From an uncultured Ferrovum sp. (GTDB lineage: Bacteria > Pseudomonadota > Gammaproteobacteria > Burkholderiales > Ferrovaceae): a stretch of DNA of 36,522 nucleotides. The stretch covers positions 1 through 36,522 of the forward strand of contig CAIPBT010000197.1 in the NCBI GenBank assembly GCA_903863375.1. The letters are read 5' to 3'. Positions within the stretch are counted from its first letter, which is position 1; each line of letters starts with the position of its first letter. Shown here piece after piece: positions 8,781-17,749 of this stretch. The position numbers were made by a program, and so were the translations under genes. The notes below the pieces were generated by a model that saw nothing but the letters and a program-made list of their open reading frames with translations, was not told the origin of the DNA and did no database searches.

Positions 8781-10085
8781 ATGCTCTACGGTTTTGGCCG
8801 GGAATTTCAGACCGACCTGCCTTATGCACTTTACCAGACGCAGGATGACCTGCTGGAGCCGTTCCGGGCAAGCGCCCGGATCACCAGCCGATTCCTGCGC
8901 CACTTCACCGGCTTTGGCGCCGACGACGGCCTGTTGCGCTTCGGGGCCGGCTGGCTCGAGGTGTTCGGCAACACCCGGCTCACCCATACCCGGCCCCCCT
9001 TCAACCTGGATGCGGTGGAGTGCGATGGCAAGACCGTGGCGGTGATGGAATCTACCGTCCTGCGCACACCGTTTGCCTCGCTGGTGCACTTTGCCAAGCC
9101 CGAAGTGCGCACGCCCCAGCCGCGGGTGCTGGTGGTGGCGCCCATGTCCGGTCACTTTGCCACCCTGCTGCGCAACACCGTGCGTACCCTGCTGGCGGAT
9201 CACGACGTGTTCATCACCGACTGGCATTCGGCGCGCGACATTCCGCTCGAAGCTGGCCCCTTCGGTATGGACCACTACACCCGGCACGTGATCGACTTTC
9301 TGACCGAGATTGGCCCAGGCGGCCACCTCGTGGCGGTCTGCCAACCCTGTGTGGCGGCATTGTCCGCTGTGGCGCGCATGTCGGAAGACCGTGATCCGTG
9401 TACCCCGATCAGCATGACCCTGATGGCGGGCCCGATTGATACCCGGGTGAATCCGACCGGCGTGAATGTCCTCGCCAACTCGAAGCCGCTCGCGTGGTTT
9501 GAGCAGAAGCTGATCAGCCGGGTGCCCGCCCGGCATGCCGGCGCCTTCCGCAAGGTCTATCCGGGATTCATCCAGCTGGCGGCTTTCGTCTCGATGAACC
9601 AGGCCCGCCACGCAGGCGCGCTCAACCGGCAGATCGTGTACCGGATGAAGGACGAGCAGGCGGCTGCCGACCAGATCAGCCATTTCTATGAAGAATACTT
9701 TGCGGCAGCCGACCTGCCCGCCGAGTTCTACCTGGAAACGGTGGACCAGGTGTTTCAGCAACATCGGCTGCCGCGCGGCGAACTGATGTTTGAAGGTCGG
9801 CTGGTCCGTCCCGAAGCCATCGTGCGTACCCTGTTGCTGACCGTGGAAGGGCAGCGCGACGACATTTGCGCGGTTGGCCAGACGGTGGCCGCGCAAGACC
9901 TCTGTACAGGGCTGAAACCCTTCCTGCGACATCACCATGTGCAGCCCGGCGTGGGACATTACGGCGTGTTCAGTGGCCACCGCTGGGAAGAGGAGATTTA
10001 TCCGATCGTGCGCAACTGCATCTTCCAGGCGGAACGCGACATTGGCGCACGGCTGCCTGCGCTTCGGGCCAGCTCGCCGGCCTGA
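8781..10085 (+). CDS. phaZ: Intracellular PHB depolymerase
   Basis: This 434-residue alpha/beta-hydrolase degrades native intracellular poly(3-hydroxybutyrate) granules. It matches the Ralstonia PhaZ1-type family: N terminus MLYGFGREFQTDLPYALYQTQ, a Cys nucleophile in VAVCQPC (C187) in place of a lipase-box serine, an Asp in EGQRDDI near residue 355, and His393 in VGHYGVFSG. There is no signal peptide, consistent with action on cytoplasmic granules. The ATG at 8781 fits the family; a TTG two codons earlier (8775) has slightly better spacing to AGGA and is an alternative. It is divergent from the GST gene with a 126-bp gap. Together with the phasin-like protein and the SDR it indicates that the organism stores PHB. 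Confidence 0.93.
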   Translation: MLYGFGREFQTDLPYALYQTQDDLLEPFRASARITSRFLRHFTGFGADDGLLRFGAGWLEVFGNTRLTHTRPPFNLDAVECDGKTVAVMESTVLRTPFASLVHFAKPEVRTPQPRVLVVAPMSGHFATLLRNTVRTLLADHDVFITDWHSARDIPLEAGPFGMDHYTRHVIDFLTEIGPGGHLVAVCQPCVAALSAVARMSEDRDPCTPISMTLMAGPIDTRVNPTGVNVLANSKPLAWFEQKLISRVPARHAGAFRKVYPGFIQLAAFVSMNQARHAGALNRQIVYRMKDEQAAADQISHFYEEYFAAADLPAEFYLETVDQVFQQHRLPRGELMFEGRLVRPEAIVRTLLLTVEGQRDDICAVGQTVAAQDLCTGLKPFLRHHHVQPGVGHYGVFSGHRWEEEIYPIVRNCIFQAERDIGARLPALRASSPA

Positions 10086-10190
10086 CCGGCTAGAGGGTTT
10101 CCCGCAGGGCCAGCAAAAGGATTTCCAGCAGGAGAATCTCCAGCAGGACCGGCTAGAGGTTTTCCAGCGGGATTGGCTCCAGCGGGTCTG
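10084..10190. repeat. Degenerate 15-bp repeats and a 13-bp direct repeat
   Basis: GACCGGCTAGAGG occurs exactly at 10084-10096 and 10147-10159. The first copy contains bases of the phaZ TGA stop and the second spans the reverse-strand TAG stop of the S9 peptidase gene. Between and beyond them CCAGC recurs at 10110, 10125, 10140, 10164 and 10179, mostly 15 bp apart. The array overlaps the last codons of the peptidase and looks like local tandem duplication. Confidence 0.75.
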
Positions 10191-12204
10191 CGGGCTGGAA
10201 ACCGAAGACCCGCCCGTAGAAATACAGCTCGGCCTGCAGGGCGCGCACCACGGTTTCGTGCCGCCGGAAGCCGTGCTGTTCTCCGGCAAACAGCAGGTAT
10301 CCGACAGGCAATCCTTTGCGGCGCACGGCCTCGAACATCGCCTCGGCCTGATTGGGCGGCACCACCTTGTCCTCGGCCCCCTGCAACAGCAGCAAGGCGG
10401 CCTCAAAGCGGTCAACGTGCGCGAGCGGGGAACGCTCGGCATAGATCGCCGCGCCTTCCGGCCAAGGAGCGACCAGACTGTCCAGGTAGCGCGCTTCGAA
10501 CTTGTGGGTGTCCTGCGCCAGCAGGCTGAGGTCGCCGATACCATACAGGCTCACCCCAGCGCGAAACACGCGATGGAAGGCCAGCGCCGCCAGGGTGGTG
10601 AACCCTCCAGCGCTGCTGCCGCGGATCGCCATCCGTTCCCGGTCCACCAAGCCCTGATCGGCCAGCCACTGGGCGCCAGCCACGGCATCCTCGACATCCA
10701 CGAGGCCCCAACGGCCGCGCAACCGGCGCTGGTAGGCACGGCCATAGCCCGTGCTGCCGCCATAATTCACGTCCAGCACCGCAAATCCCCGGGTGGTCCA
10801 GAACTGGATCGCCAGGCGCAGCGTTGCCGTGGTGGCCGATGTCGGCCCGCCGTGGTTGATCACGATCAGGGGGGGCAACTCGCCGACCAGCCCCTGACAT
10901 CCCGGCAGATGGGGGGGGTAGAAAAAGGCGTGCGTGGTTTCGCCACCGCTGCCCGGGTAACGGATGGTCTGCGGCAGGCTGACCAAGGCTGGCGGCAGGA
11001 CCGCTGGCCCTGGCTCGAGCGCATCGGCACTTCCCCGTTCGAGATCGACATGCACAAGACACTCGCCGCAATCCGGCGCACCAGCGATGCACCAGGCCTC
11101 GACAGCACCGACCTGCAGCGCGCGCAGATCTGTCCAGGGCAGTGACAGCGGCTGAAAGGGACCACCTGCCGCAGCGATCCGGCCAAGACGGGCGATACCG
11201 TCCTGACGAGCGATGGCGAGAATGGTGCCATCGGCCAGAAAGCCGTAGGTCCGCATGCCGAATTCCCACTGCGGCATGCCGAATTCCGCCTGCATGGGAC
11301 ACAGGGCCTGCGCGACCACGGGGTTGGGCAGATCAGGATCGACCCGATACAGATTCCACCAGCCGGACACATCGGACACCCAATGCAGCCGGCTGTCTGC
11401 CGACCAGGCCGGCTGAAAGACCGATTCGTCGGTGCCGCCAGCCATCCGCCGGGGCGTACCGAGTTCACCGTCATGGCACGGAGCACACCACAGGGTGGTG
11501 CCATCCCAGGGCATGTTCGGGTGATCCCAGGTCAGCCAGGCCAGCCAGCGACCATCCGGCGACGGCGTTGGATTGCTGTAAAAATCATGGCCATGCGCAA
11601 GCGTCCGCGCCCGCCCGCGCCCCGCGCCCTGTACCTCGATCCCGATCAGGCGGTTACGCGGCTCCTGGTCGCCTATGCCGCCGTCTTGTGCCACTGCCAG
11701 CAGCAGGCCGGCCTGAGGAAACCAGGTCAGGTCGGCGTAATGACTGGCTTCCGCCCCGTGCAGGCGCACTGGGGTGGCGCCATCGCGGTGGATTTCGTAG
11801 ATGGCATGGTCGGCGTCATGACAGAACCAGATGCGCGCACCATCACTGGCGACGCTGCCGCCGCCATATTCATGGACCCGGTTTCGCACGTTCCAGGGCG
11901 CCGGCAGGATCGTCCGCGCGGCCATCTGTCCACTCGCGGGTACATTTGTGCTGACGGCGAGATCGCGCCCGCAGAGTGCCGTGCGCCCACCTTCGGCAGG
12001 ACGACCTTCTGTCCAGTAAAGTCCTGCTCCGCTAAGCAGCACACCGCCGAGTCGCAGTCCGGCCTGCGCCACCTGTTCGGCCTGCAGTGGCGACGGCCAG
12101 GTACCGAACGGCTGTCGCACTGCCGGCGGCGCGTCACCGCTGGCGTTGACCCTGCCATCCGGCGCGCCGGCGTCTGGGAGTGCGCCCGGGGAAAGCGTTA
12201 TCAT
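10153..12204 (-). CDS. S9-family prolyl oligopeptidase-like serine hydrolase
   Basis: A 683-residue protein with an N-terminal beta-propeller (about 60-420, containing WD40-like PD40 strands such as NPTPSPDGRWLAWLTW) and a C-terminal alpha/beta-hydrolase domain. The catalytic triad is visible: S531 in RGSSAGG, D612 in GAEDKVVPP and H644 in GEQHGF. NHGGPTS near residue 450 is the oxyanion-side HGG motif. It probably cleaves short peptides or acyl-peptides in the cytoplasm, as there is no signal peptide. The ATG at 12204 has AGGA 8 bp upstream; longer in-frame N termini lack a ribosome-binding site. It is convergent with phaZ and divergent from the MOSC gene. Its final codons lie in a degenerate repeat array. 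Confidence 0.92.
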   Translation of the reverse strand: MITLSPGALPDAGAPDGRVNASGDAPPAVRQPFGTWPSPLQAEQVAQAGLRLGGVLLSGAGLYWTEGRPAEGGRTALCGRDLAVSTNVPASGQMAARTILPAPWNVRNRVHEYGGGSVASDGARIWFCHDADHAIYEIHRDGATPVRLHGAEASHYADLTWFPQAGLLLAVAQDGGIGDQEPRNRLIGIEVQGAGRGRARTLAHGHDFYSNPTPSPDGRWLAWLTWDHPNMPWDGTTLWCAPCHDGELGTPRRMAGGTDESVFQPAWSADSRLHWVSDVSGWWNLYRVDPDLPNPVVAQALCPMQAEFGMPQWEFGMRTYGFLADGTILAIARQDGIARLGRIAAAGGPFQPLSLPWTDLRALQVGAVEAWCIAGAPDCGECLVHVDLERGSADALEPGPAVLPPALVSLPQTIRYPGSGGETTHAFFYPPHLPGCQGLVGELPPLIVINHGGPTSATTATLRLAIQFWTTRGFAVLDVNYGGSTGYGRAYQRRLRGRWGLVDVEDAVAGAQWLADQGLVDRERMAIRGSSAGGFTTLAALAFHRVFRAGVSLYGIGDLSLLAQDTHKFEARYLDSLVAPWPEGAAIYAERSPLAHVDRFEAALLLLQGAEDKVVPPNQAEAMFEAVRRKGLPVGYLLFAGEQHGFRRHETVVRALQAELYFYGRVFGFQPADPLEPIPLENL

Positions 12205-12252
12205 CGTGTGTCCTGTTGTCTGATACGGATCCCGGTCGCGGGACCCTTGCGC

Positions 12253-12759
12253 ATGTTCGAAACCATACACGATCGCATGGCGCGTCTGCCACGCGAAGGC
12301 AGGCTGCACTGGATCGGCGTGCGTACCCGACGTCTTGGCACCGTGCTCGCTCTTGATTCGGTCACCGCGATCGCCGGTCGGGGCCTGGAGGGCGATCACC
12401 GCGCCAGCCGCACCGGCGGCAAACGCCAGGTTACCCTGTTGCAATGGGAACATCTGGCGGTGATCGGTGCACTGTCCGGCAACGCGACCGTCACCCCCGC
12501 CCTGCTTCGCCGCAACCTGGTGGTGAGCGGCATCAACCTGATCGCACTCAAGGGCCGGCAGTTCCGCATTGGCGACGTGGTCCTGGAGGGAACCAGCCCC
12601 TGCGACCCCTGCTCAAGAATGGAGGAGGTGCTGGGGCCGGGAGGGTACAACGCCATGCGCGGCCATGGCGGCTTGAACGCCATGATCATCCAGGGTGGTG
12701 TGCTGCGCCTGGAGGACGTGGTCAGCGCCCTCGGTCAGAACCCCGGCCCGGAAGACTGA
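12253..12759 (+). CDS. MOSC-domain protein
   Basis: A 168-residue stand-alone MOSC domain (molybdenum cofactor sulfurase C-terminal fold). Family features are GLEGDHRASRTGGKRQVTLLQWEHL, RRNLVVSGINL, the conserved cysteine segment GTSPCDPCSRMEE, and RGHGGLNAMIIQGG. Stand-alone bacterial MOSC proteins such as YiiM are linked to molybdopterin-dependent reduction of N-hydroxylated compounds. The ATG at 12253 gives the expected domain length; the ribosome-binding site is weak (GGGA). It is divergent from the S9 peptidase (48-bp gap) and ends 16 bp before the convergent beta-propeller gene. Confidence 0.9.
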   Translation: MFETIHDRMARLPREGRLHWIGVRTRRLGTVLALDSVTAIAGRGLEGDHRASRTGGKRQVTLLQWEHLAVIGALSGNATVTPALLRRNLVVSGINLIALKGRQFRIGDVVLEGTSPCDPCSRMEEVLGPGGYNAMRGHGGLNAMIIQGGVLRLEDVVSALGQNPGPED

Positions 12760-12775
12760 GGTAGCGCGTTCCGGC

Positions 12776-14005
12776 TCAGTCGTTGCTGCCGGCACCCTTG
12801 ACCGCATCGATCCGGCCATACAGACCGTCCGCTTCCCCATTCGGGCCCGCCGCATAAAACAACGTGTTGCCCGGCTGGAACCGCGCACCGTTGCCGAAGG
12901 ACAGGCCCCACAGTCCGTCGATGGTGATGGTAGTCCCTTTGGCATCCTTCAGGTCGCCGCGATATTCGCCGTTAGCCAGATCGAAGGTGCTGATCGTGCC
13001 GCTGCCAAAATTGCCGATCAGCAACGCACCGCCGTGGCGGCCGAAGCTGACCGGCGCCAGCGCAATGCCCCAGGGCGCATTCAGGGCACCCCGATCCTCC
13101 AGTTCCCGCACCAGGCAACCGTCTGCCGTGAATACGGCAGCACGGCCCAGGCCAGGACCCGCCATTTCGTTTCCGTTCATGTCGGCCTGCAGGGCGTACG
13201 TCACGACCAGATCGTCGGCCACAGCCTCCACGTTGAAGGGGGCATAGCCCTTCGGCAGGTGGGGGTTGCTGAAATTGCATGCCAGTACCGAGCCATCAAG
13301 CGGCACCGGCGCGAAGGACGTGGCCGTCGGGATGGCCGGCGCGGCCGGGGTGCTGGCAGTAGCCGGCACGGCGGCCACCGCTGCGGCGGTGGAGGCGAAA
13401 TAGACGTCGATCTTGCCGCCCTTGAAGTCTGCGGCATACAGGAACGGCAGCTTGCCGTTGGTGGCAAACCCCAGCCCCTTGTAGACGCGCGAGGCGTCAG
13501 CCGACACCACGGTCACGGCAGCAGCCGGATTGTTCTGCGTTCCGGCCCAGGCCGAAATCTCGCCGTCTTCGTGCGACCAAACGAAGGCCGCGTTCACCAC
13601 CACGGCAGGCTTCATGACCGAGGGTGCCGACGGGGTCGCCACCGTGGTGAAGGCCGGCGAGATGTACTTCAGCAGGGCGGCACTACTGTTGGTGTTGCTG
13701 ATGATGCCGGTCGGGCTGGTGGGCGTGCCGAACTTGCCAGCACGCGCACCAACGCCATTGTACAGCGTGCTGCTGGCGCTGTTGTTGTTCGACGTCCACA
13801 CCGGACCATTGCCGAATGCAATGCCCCAGGGGTTCAACAGATCCGGATCGATGGTGAGCACGCTGGCCGGCGCCACCGCCACGCCAGTGCGGTTGGCGAC
13901 CAGATCGGTACGGACGTAAGCCAGGCTGGACTCTTCAGCAGCGGCGGTCAGGCTGGCGACGGTGAGGGCGAGACCGGAAAAAACGACAACGGGGCGAAAG
14001 TTCAT
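12776..14005 (-). CDS. Secreted beta-propeller protein, TIGR03118-like
   Basis: A 409-residue exported protein. It starts MNFRPVVVFSGLALTVASLTAAAEE, a Sec-type signal peptide cut near residue 23. The mature part opens with NPWGIAFGNGPVWTSNNNSASSTLYNG and has repeated NHL-like strands such as LNAPWGIALAP and DGLWGLSFGNG, matching what I know of the TIGR03118 family. Function is unknown for the family. An Ala/Pro/Thr-rich insert at about residues 205-235 interrupts the propeller. The ATG at 14005 has GGAG 8 bp upstream. It lies downstream of the peroxiredoxin gene on the same strand with a 106-bp gap, so it may have its own promoter. Confidence 0.85.
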   Translation of the reverse strand: MNFRPVVVFSGLALTVASLTAAAEESSLAYVRTDLVANRTGVAVAPASVLTIDPDLLNPWGIAFGNGPVWTSNNNSASSTLYNGVGARAGKFGTPTSPTGIISNTNSSAALLKYISPAFTTVATPSAPSVMKPAVVVNAAFVWSHEDGEISAWAGTQNNPAAAVTVVSADASRVYKGLGFATNGKLPFLYAADFKGGKIDVYFASTAAAVAAVPATASTPAAPAIPTATSFAPVPLDGSVLACNFSNPHLPKGYAPFNVEAVADDLVVTYALQADMNGNEMAGPGLGRAAVFTADGCLVRELEDRGALNAPWGIALAPVSFGRHGGALLIGNFGSGTISTFDLANGEYRGDLKDAKGTTITIDGLWGLSFGNGARFQPGNTLFYAAGPNGEADGLYGRIDAVKGAGSND

Positions 14006-14111
14006 CAGGGTTCTCCGCAAGCGCATGGAAGGGACGATTACCAACGCGTGAGAGACTTAAGCGACCTTCAGCGGGTTCCCCCGATTGAGCCTGTCAGAAA
14101 AAATTAATACG

Positions 14112-14747
14112 TCAGTGCCCGGCGTCTGCCGCCTTGCCGCCTTTCAGGGTTCTCAGAGCCTGCAAGGTGTTGTCGATATGCGCCGCGAAGCTCAGCATGG
14201 CGGAATAGACAAAATGGATCTTGCCGTCGGTGTCGATCACATACGACGTACGGTCGGCTCCCCCGAGGAAGGACTTGCTGTCATACGCGCCGATCACCTT
14301 TTTCTCGGGGTCGGCCGCTACGCTGAACTTGCCCGCGCACTCCTGCACCGAGAACTTGCTGATCACGTCGATGGTGTCGTTCGAGACGCCGATCACGGTG
14401 GCACCGAGTGCCTTGTATTCCTCGATGTGCTCAGCAAAGGCGTGCGCCTCGCGGTTGCAGCCGTAGGAAAAGGCGGCGGGAAAAAAATACAGCACCACCG
14501 GTCCACGCTTCAGCGCGTCAGACAGCACGAAGTCGCTGACCTGACCTGCCGTGGCGGCGGGCAACCGGAACTCAGGGGCCACCGCCCCCACTTCCAGGGC
14601 GGCATTGGCCGCCGGATGAGCAAGCAGCAGGCTGAGACCGACCAAGGGGGCCGCCAGCAACGACCGCCGCCGCGCGGCGGGGACGGGAACCATGGTGGTC
14701 GGGGTCAGGGCCGAAGCCTCGGCGGAATCGGGACGGATGGGCAGCAT
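14112..14747 (-). CDS. Exported peroxiredoxin, probable Tat substrate
   Basis: A 211-residue AhpC/TSA-type peroxiredoxin that should reduce peroxides in the periplasm. Residues 26-31 (RRRSLL) followed by a hydrophobic stretch ending AANA fit a twin-arginine signal peptide. The peroxidatic cysteine is C97 in PAAFSYGC, where Ser replaces the usual Thr; C137 in QECAGKF may be the resolving cysteine. GGADRTSYVID is the conserved Arg-containing strand. The ATG at 14747 has GAGGAA about 7 bp upstream; a second ATG at codon 19 would still leave the Tat motif intact. The neighbouring GST gene lies upstream on the same strand with a 52-bp gap, so the two may form an oxidative-stress unit. Confidence 0.88.
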   Translation of the reverse strand: MLPIRPDSAEASALTPTTMVPVPAARRRSLLAAPLVGLSLLLAHPAANAALEVGAVAPEFRLPAATAGQVSDFVLSDALKRGPVVLYFFPAAFSYGCNREAHAFAEHIEEYKALGATVIGVSNDTIDVISKFSVQECAGKFSVAADPEKKVIGAYDSKSFLGGADRTSYVIDTDGKIHFVYSAMLSFAAHIDNTLQALRTLKGGKAADAGH

Positions 14748-14799
14748 GGTAATTCCTCGACAAGTTAGGCAAGACGGGCTGAGCTGGGCCGGTAAGGAG

Positions 14800-15411
14800 T
14801 CAGACCACTGCGGCACGCACGCGTTCATAGGCGGGGCGGGCCAGCGCCCGCTCCAGGTAGGCCTGCAGATTGGGTGCCGGCAGTTCCTGCCCGGCAGAGC
14901 GCGACCAGACCAGCGTGTGCCCGAGCAGGATGTCGGCCACGGAGAACTGCTCGCCCAGGATCCAGGTCTGCTCACCCAGCCCGGTTGCCAGCGCCCTGGC
15001 CGCGCGTTGGAACTCCCAGGCCGCGGTATCTGGGATGGCTGGCAGACGGAGCCCTGCTGGCAGCGCGAAGCGGTGCTTGGCCAGGGTCCACAAGGGTTGC
15101 TCCAGTTCGCTGATTGCAAAATCACACCACTGATCGCAGCGCGCCCTGGCCAGCGTGCCGGCGGCAGGGATCAGAGCGGCGGCAGGATGGCGGTCGGCAA
15201 TCAGCCGGCAGAGGGCGGCTGACTCGGTGAGGGCCATGCCGTCCACTTCCAGCACCGGAATTTTCCCGTCGGGGTTGAGCGCCCGGAATTCCGGGGTGCG
15301 ACTGGCCCCCTTCCCCAGATCAACGTGGACATACTCATAAGGCGCTCCGGCTTCCTCAAGGGCCCAACGCACCCGGTCTGACCGGGTCTTGGCGCAACCG
15401 TAAAGCTTCAT
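14800..15411 (-). CDS. Glutathione S-transferase
   Basis: A 203-residue cytosolic GST. The thioredoxin-like N-terminal domain starts MKLYGCAKTRSDRVRWALEE and includes NPDGKIPVLEVDGMALTESAAL, with the cis-Pro and the ES motif that binds the glutathione gamma-glutamyl group. The helical C-terminal domain has the conserved FSVADILLGHTL (N-capping box/Asp). The ATG at 15411 is preceded by AGGAAAAG. It lies directly upstream of the exported peroxiredoxin and is divergent, by 44 bp, from the carboxymuconolactone-decarboxylase-like gene, so the two promoters share a very short region. The substrate is unknown. Confidence 0.92.
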   Translation of the reverse strand: MKLYGCAKTRSDRVRWALEEAGAPYEYVHVDLGKGASRTPEFRALNPDGKIPVLEVDGMALTESAALCRLIADRHPAAALIPAAGTLARARCDQWCDFAISELEQPLWTLAKHRFALPAGLRLPAIPDTAAWEFQRAARALATGLGEQTWILGEQFSVADILLGHTLVWSRSAGQELPAPNLQAYLERALARPAYERVRAAVV

Positions 15412-15455
15412 GGCATGCTTTTCCTTTCTCGTTTCTTCGGCAAAGGATGATGAAC

Positions 15456-15833
15456 ATGGATGAACAACACAGCAAGGGGCTTGGCCTGCGCACGCAGGTG
15501 ATGGGCCAGGCCTTCGTTGATCGTGCCTTTGCCGACCCCGACCCCTTCGCCCAGGAATTCCAGCATCTGGTCACGCGCAACGCCTGGGGTGCGGTGTGGG
15601 ACCGCGGCACCCTGGAACTGAAGACCCGTTCCCTGGTGACGCTCGGCATGCTGATCGCGCTGGGCCGCAACCAGGAAATCAAGGGCCATGTCCGCGGGGC
15701 GCTGAACAACGGCGCCACGCGCGCCGAGATCCAGGAAGTGCTGTTTCACAGCACCGTGTACTGTGGCTTTCCCCTCGCCGTGGATGCCTTCCGCAGCATC
15801 AAGGAAGTCTTCGACAGCCTGCCGGCTGCCTGA
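15456..15833 (+). CDS. Carboxymuconolactone decarboxylase-family protein
   Basis: A 125-residue small helical protein of the CMD/AhpD fold. The core LELKTRSLVTLGMLIALGRNQEIKGHVRGALNNGATRAEIQEVLFHSTVYCGFP is typical of 4-carboxymuconolactone decarboxylase (PcaC) types, including the conserved His of KGHVRGA and the VYCG strand. It has a single Cys here rather than the CxxC of AhpD, which favours a decarboxylase or a related enzyme over a peroxidase partner. No other protocatechuate-pathway gene is in the window, so the pca assignment is unproven. The ATG at 15456 has AAAGG 9 bp upstream; two earlier ATGs (15447, 15450) overlap that site. A perfect hairpin follows the gene. Confidence 0.88.
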   Translation: MDEQHSKGLGLRTQVMGQAFVDRAFADPDPFAQEFQHLVTRNAWGAVWDRGTLELKTRSLVTLGMLIALGRNQEIKGHVRGALNNGATRAEIQEVLFHSTVYCGFPLAVDAFRSIKEVFDSLPAA

Positions 15834-15841
15834 TCCTGGGC

Positions 15842-15863
15842 GCTGCCGGGCATTCCCGGCAGC
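15842..15863 (+). terminator. Hairpin after the CMD-like gene
   Basis: GCTGCCGGG (15842-15850) pairs perfectly with CCCGGCAGC (15855-15863) around a CATT loop, 8 bp after the CMD-like stop codon. There is no T-tract, so termination is likely inefficient or factor-aided. It lies between convergent genes and could act on both. Confidence 0.55.
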
Positions 15864-15945
15864 ACTCCCGAACGCCAGGCCGAAGGCACGGCCGAGAGAG
15901 TGCCGAACGCCAGGCCCGGGAGGCGCTTGCGAAGGCGCCGCCAAA

Positions 15946-17736
15946 TCAGAACAGCGCCGCCTCGAGTGCCATCACCGGCTCGTCTCCCGACTCGAGCTGC
16001 GCGAACAGGCTCTCGACTTCCGGCAGCACCTTTGCGAAGTAGAACCGCGCCGTAGCAAGCTTGGCGACATAAAACGGGTCTGCCCCCGTCTCGTGCTGCA
16101 GGGCGACCTGGGCCATGCGCGCCCACAGCCACGCAAACACCAGATGGCCGCTCAGCCGCAGATAGTCGACGGCAGCAGCACCGACCACACCCGGCTGTTG
16201 CTGGGCCTGCGCACCCAGGGCGGCGGTCAGTTTGGCGAAGCGCTGAACCAGCCGGGCCAGCGGCCCCACGAATCCTTGCATGCGCGCATCCTGGCTGGCC
16301 TCTGCCAAAAAGGCGGTGATCTCGCCGGCAAACGCCTGCAGACGTTTACCGCCATCACCCAGCACCTTGCGGCCCAGCAAATCGAGCGCCTGCACGGCGT
16401 TGGTGCCCTCGTAAATCATGTTGATACGGGCGTCGCGCACGAACTGCTCCATACCCCATTCCGCCACATAACCATGCCCGCCCAGCACCTGCAGGCAATG
16501 CGAGGTGGCCATCCAGCCGTTATCGGTCAGGAAGGCTTTCACGATTGGCGTGAGCAGCGCGACGCGCTCTGCCGCCGCCGCCCGTTCATCGGCATCAACC
16601 GCCCCCTCGCTGCGGTCAATTTCCAGCACCGTGTAGAGCAGCAGGGCACGGCCGCCTTCAGCAAAGGCCCGGGCAGTCAGCAGCAGCCGCCGCACATCGG
16701 CATGCACGATGATGGGGTCGGCCGGCTGGCCGGCGGCAACCGGCCCCTGCAGGCTGCGGCCTTGGTGCCGGTCCAGCGCGTAGCGCGCCGCGTTCTGGTA
16801 AGCCACTTCGGTCAACCCGACCGACTGCGCCCCAACACCGAGCCGCGCTGCATTCATCATCACAAACATGGCGGCAAGACCGCGATTGGGCTCGCCAACC
16901 AGCGAGCCGACGGCGTCCTGCAGCACCATCTGACAAGTGGCGTTACCGTGAATCCCCATCTTGTGTTCCAGGCCGCCACAGAAAATGCCATTGCGCTCGC
17001 CCAGGCCGCCGTCTGGTCGGACATGGAATTTTGGCACCACGAACAGCGAAATGCCCTTCGAGCCGGCTGGCGCATCCGGCAGGCGGGCCAGCACCAGGTG
17101 CACGATGTTGTCGGCCAGGTCATGTTCCCCGGCTGAAATGAAAATCTTCTCGCCGTTCAGGCGGTACTGGCCATCGCCAGTGGGCTCCGCCTTGGTGCGC
17201 AGCAAACCCAGATCGGTGCCACAGTGCGGCTCGGTCAGGCACATCGTGCCGGTCCACGCGCCGCTGACCAGCTTCGGCAGATACAGGGCCTGCTGCGCAG
17301 GCGTGCCGTGGGCGTGCAGACAATCATAAGCACCATGCGAAAGCCCGGCGTACATGGTCCAGGACTGCGAAGCACTGTTGAGCATTTCGTACAGCACCTG
17401 ATTGAGGGTGCGTGGCAATCCCTGTCCACCAAAAGCCGGATCGCAGATCAGGCTGGGCCAGCCGCCCTGCACGAACTGCTGGTAGGCGGCCCGGAAGCCG
17501 GTCGGCGTGCGTACGGCATGGGTGACGGCGTCGAGTTGGCACCCCTCGCGGTCGCCAACCTGGTTGAGGGGCGCCACCACCTCGGCGCAGAACCGTCCTG
17601 CCTCGGTGATCACGGCCTGCAGGATATCGCCGTCCAGGTCGGCATGGGCTGGCAGCCGACGGAAAACGTCTTCCACGTGCAGCAGTTCCTGCAGCACGAA
17701 CTGCAGGTCCCGCAAGGGGGGTGTATAGGTGGTCAT
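15946..17736 (-). CDS. Acyl-CoA dehydrogenase, DmdC-like
   Basis: A 596-residue FAD enzyme that forms an alpha,beta-double bond in an acyl-CoA. The long form with a C-terminal extension (beyond about residue 470) matches the subgroup that includes 3-methylmercaptopropionyl-CoA dehydrogenase (DmdC) and several fatty-acyl-CoA enzymes; many members have other substrates. The signature MCLTEPHCGTDLGLLRTKA lies near residue 165, and the catalytic base is E443 in MIYEGTNAVQ. The ATG at 17736 has AGGAG 9 bp upstream, inside the end of the SDR gene, whose stop is 13 bp away. The two genes therefore form an operon under one promoter, which carries a PsrA-like palindrome. This suggests fatty-acid-responsive control. 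Confidence 0.93.
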   Translation of the reverse strand: MTTYTPPLRDLQFVLQELLHVEDVFRRLPAHADLDGDILQAVITEAGRFCAEVVAPLNQVGDREGCQLDAVTHAVRTPTGFRAAYQQFVQGGWPSLICDPAFGGQGLPRTLNQVLYEMLNSASQSWTMYAGLSHGAYDCLHAHGTPAQQALYLPKLVSGAWTGTMCLTEPHCGTDLGLLRTKAEPTGDGQYRLNGEKIFISAGEHDLADNIVHLVLARLPDAPAGSKGISLFVVPKFHVRPDGGLGERNGIFCGGLEHKMGIHGNATCQMVLQDAVGSLVGEPNRGLAAMFVMMNAARLGVGAQSVGLTEVAYQNAARYALDRHQGRSLQGPVAAGQPADPIIVHADVRRLLLTARAFAEGGRALLLYTVLEIDRSEGAVDADERAAAAERVALLTPIVKAFLTDNGWMATSHCLQVLGGHGYVAEWGMEQFVRDARINMIYEGTNAVQALDLLGRKVLGDGGKRLQAFAGEITAFLAEASQDARMQGFVGPLARLVQRFAKLTAALGAQAQQQPGVVGAAAVDYLRLSGHLVFAWLWARMAQVALQHETGADPFYVAKLATARFYFAKVLPEVESLFAQLESGDEPVMALEAALF

Positions 17737-17749
17737 GGGTCAGGTCTCC

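Noticed and set aside
7902-10544. An 880-codon minus-strand frame opposite phaZ
   Set aside because: Only its last 250 codons resemble a protein (the GST). The rest is antisense to phaZ, lacks motifs, and is the usual open shadow frame of GC-rich DNA.
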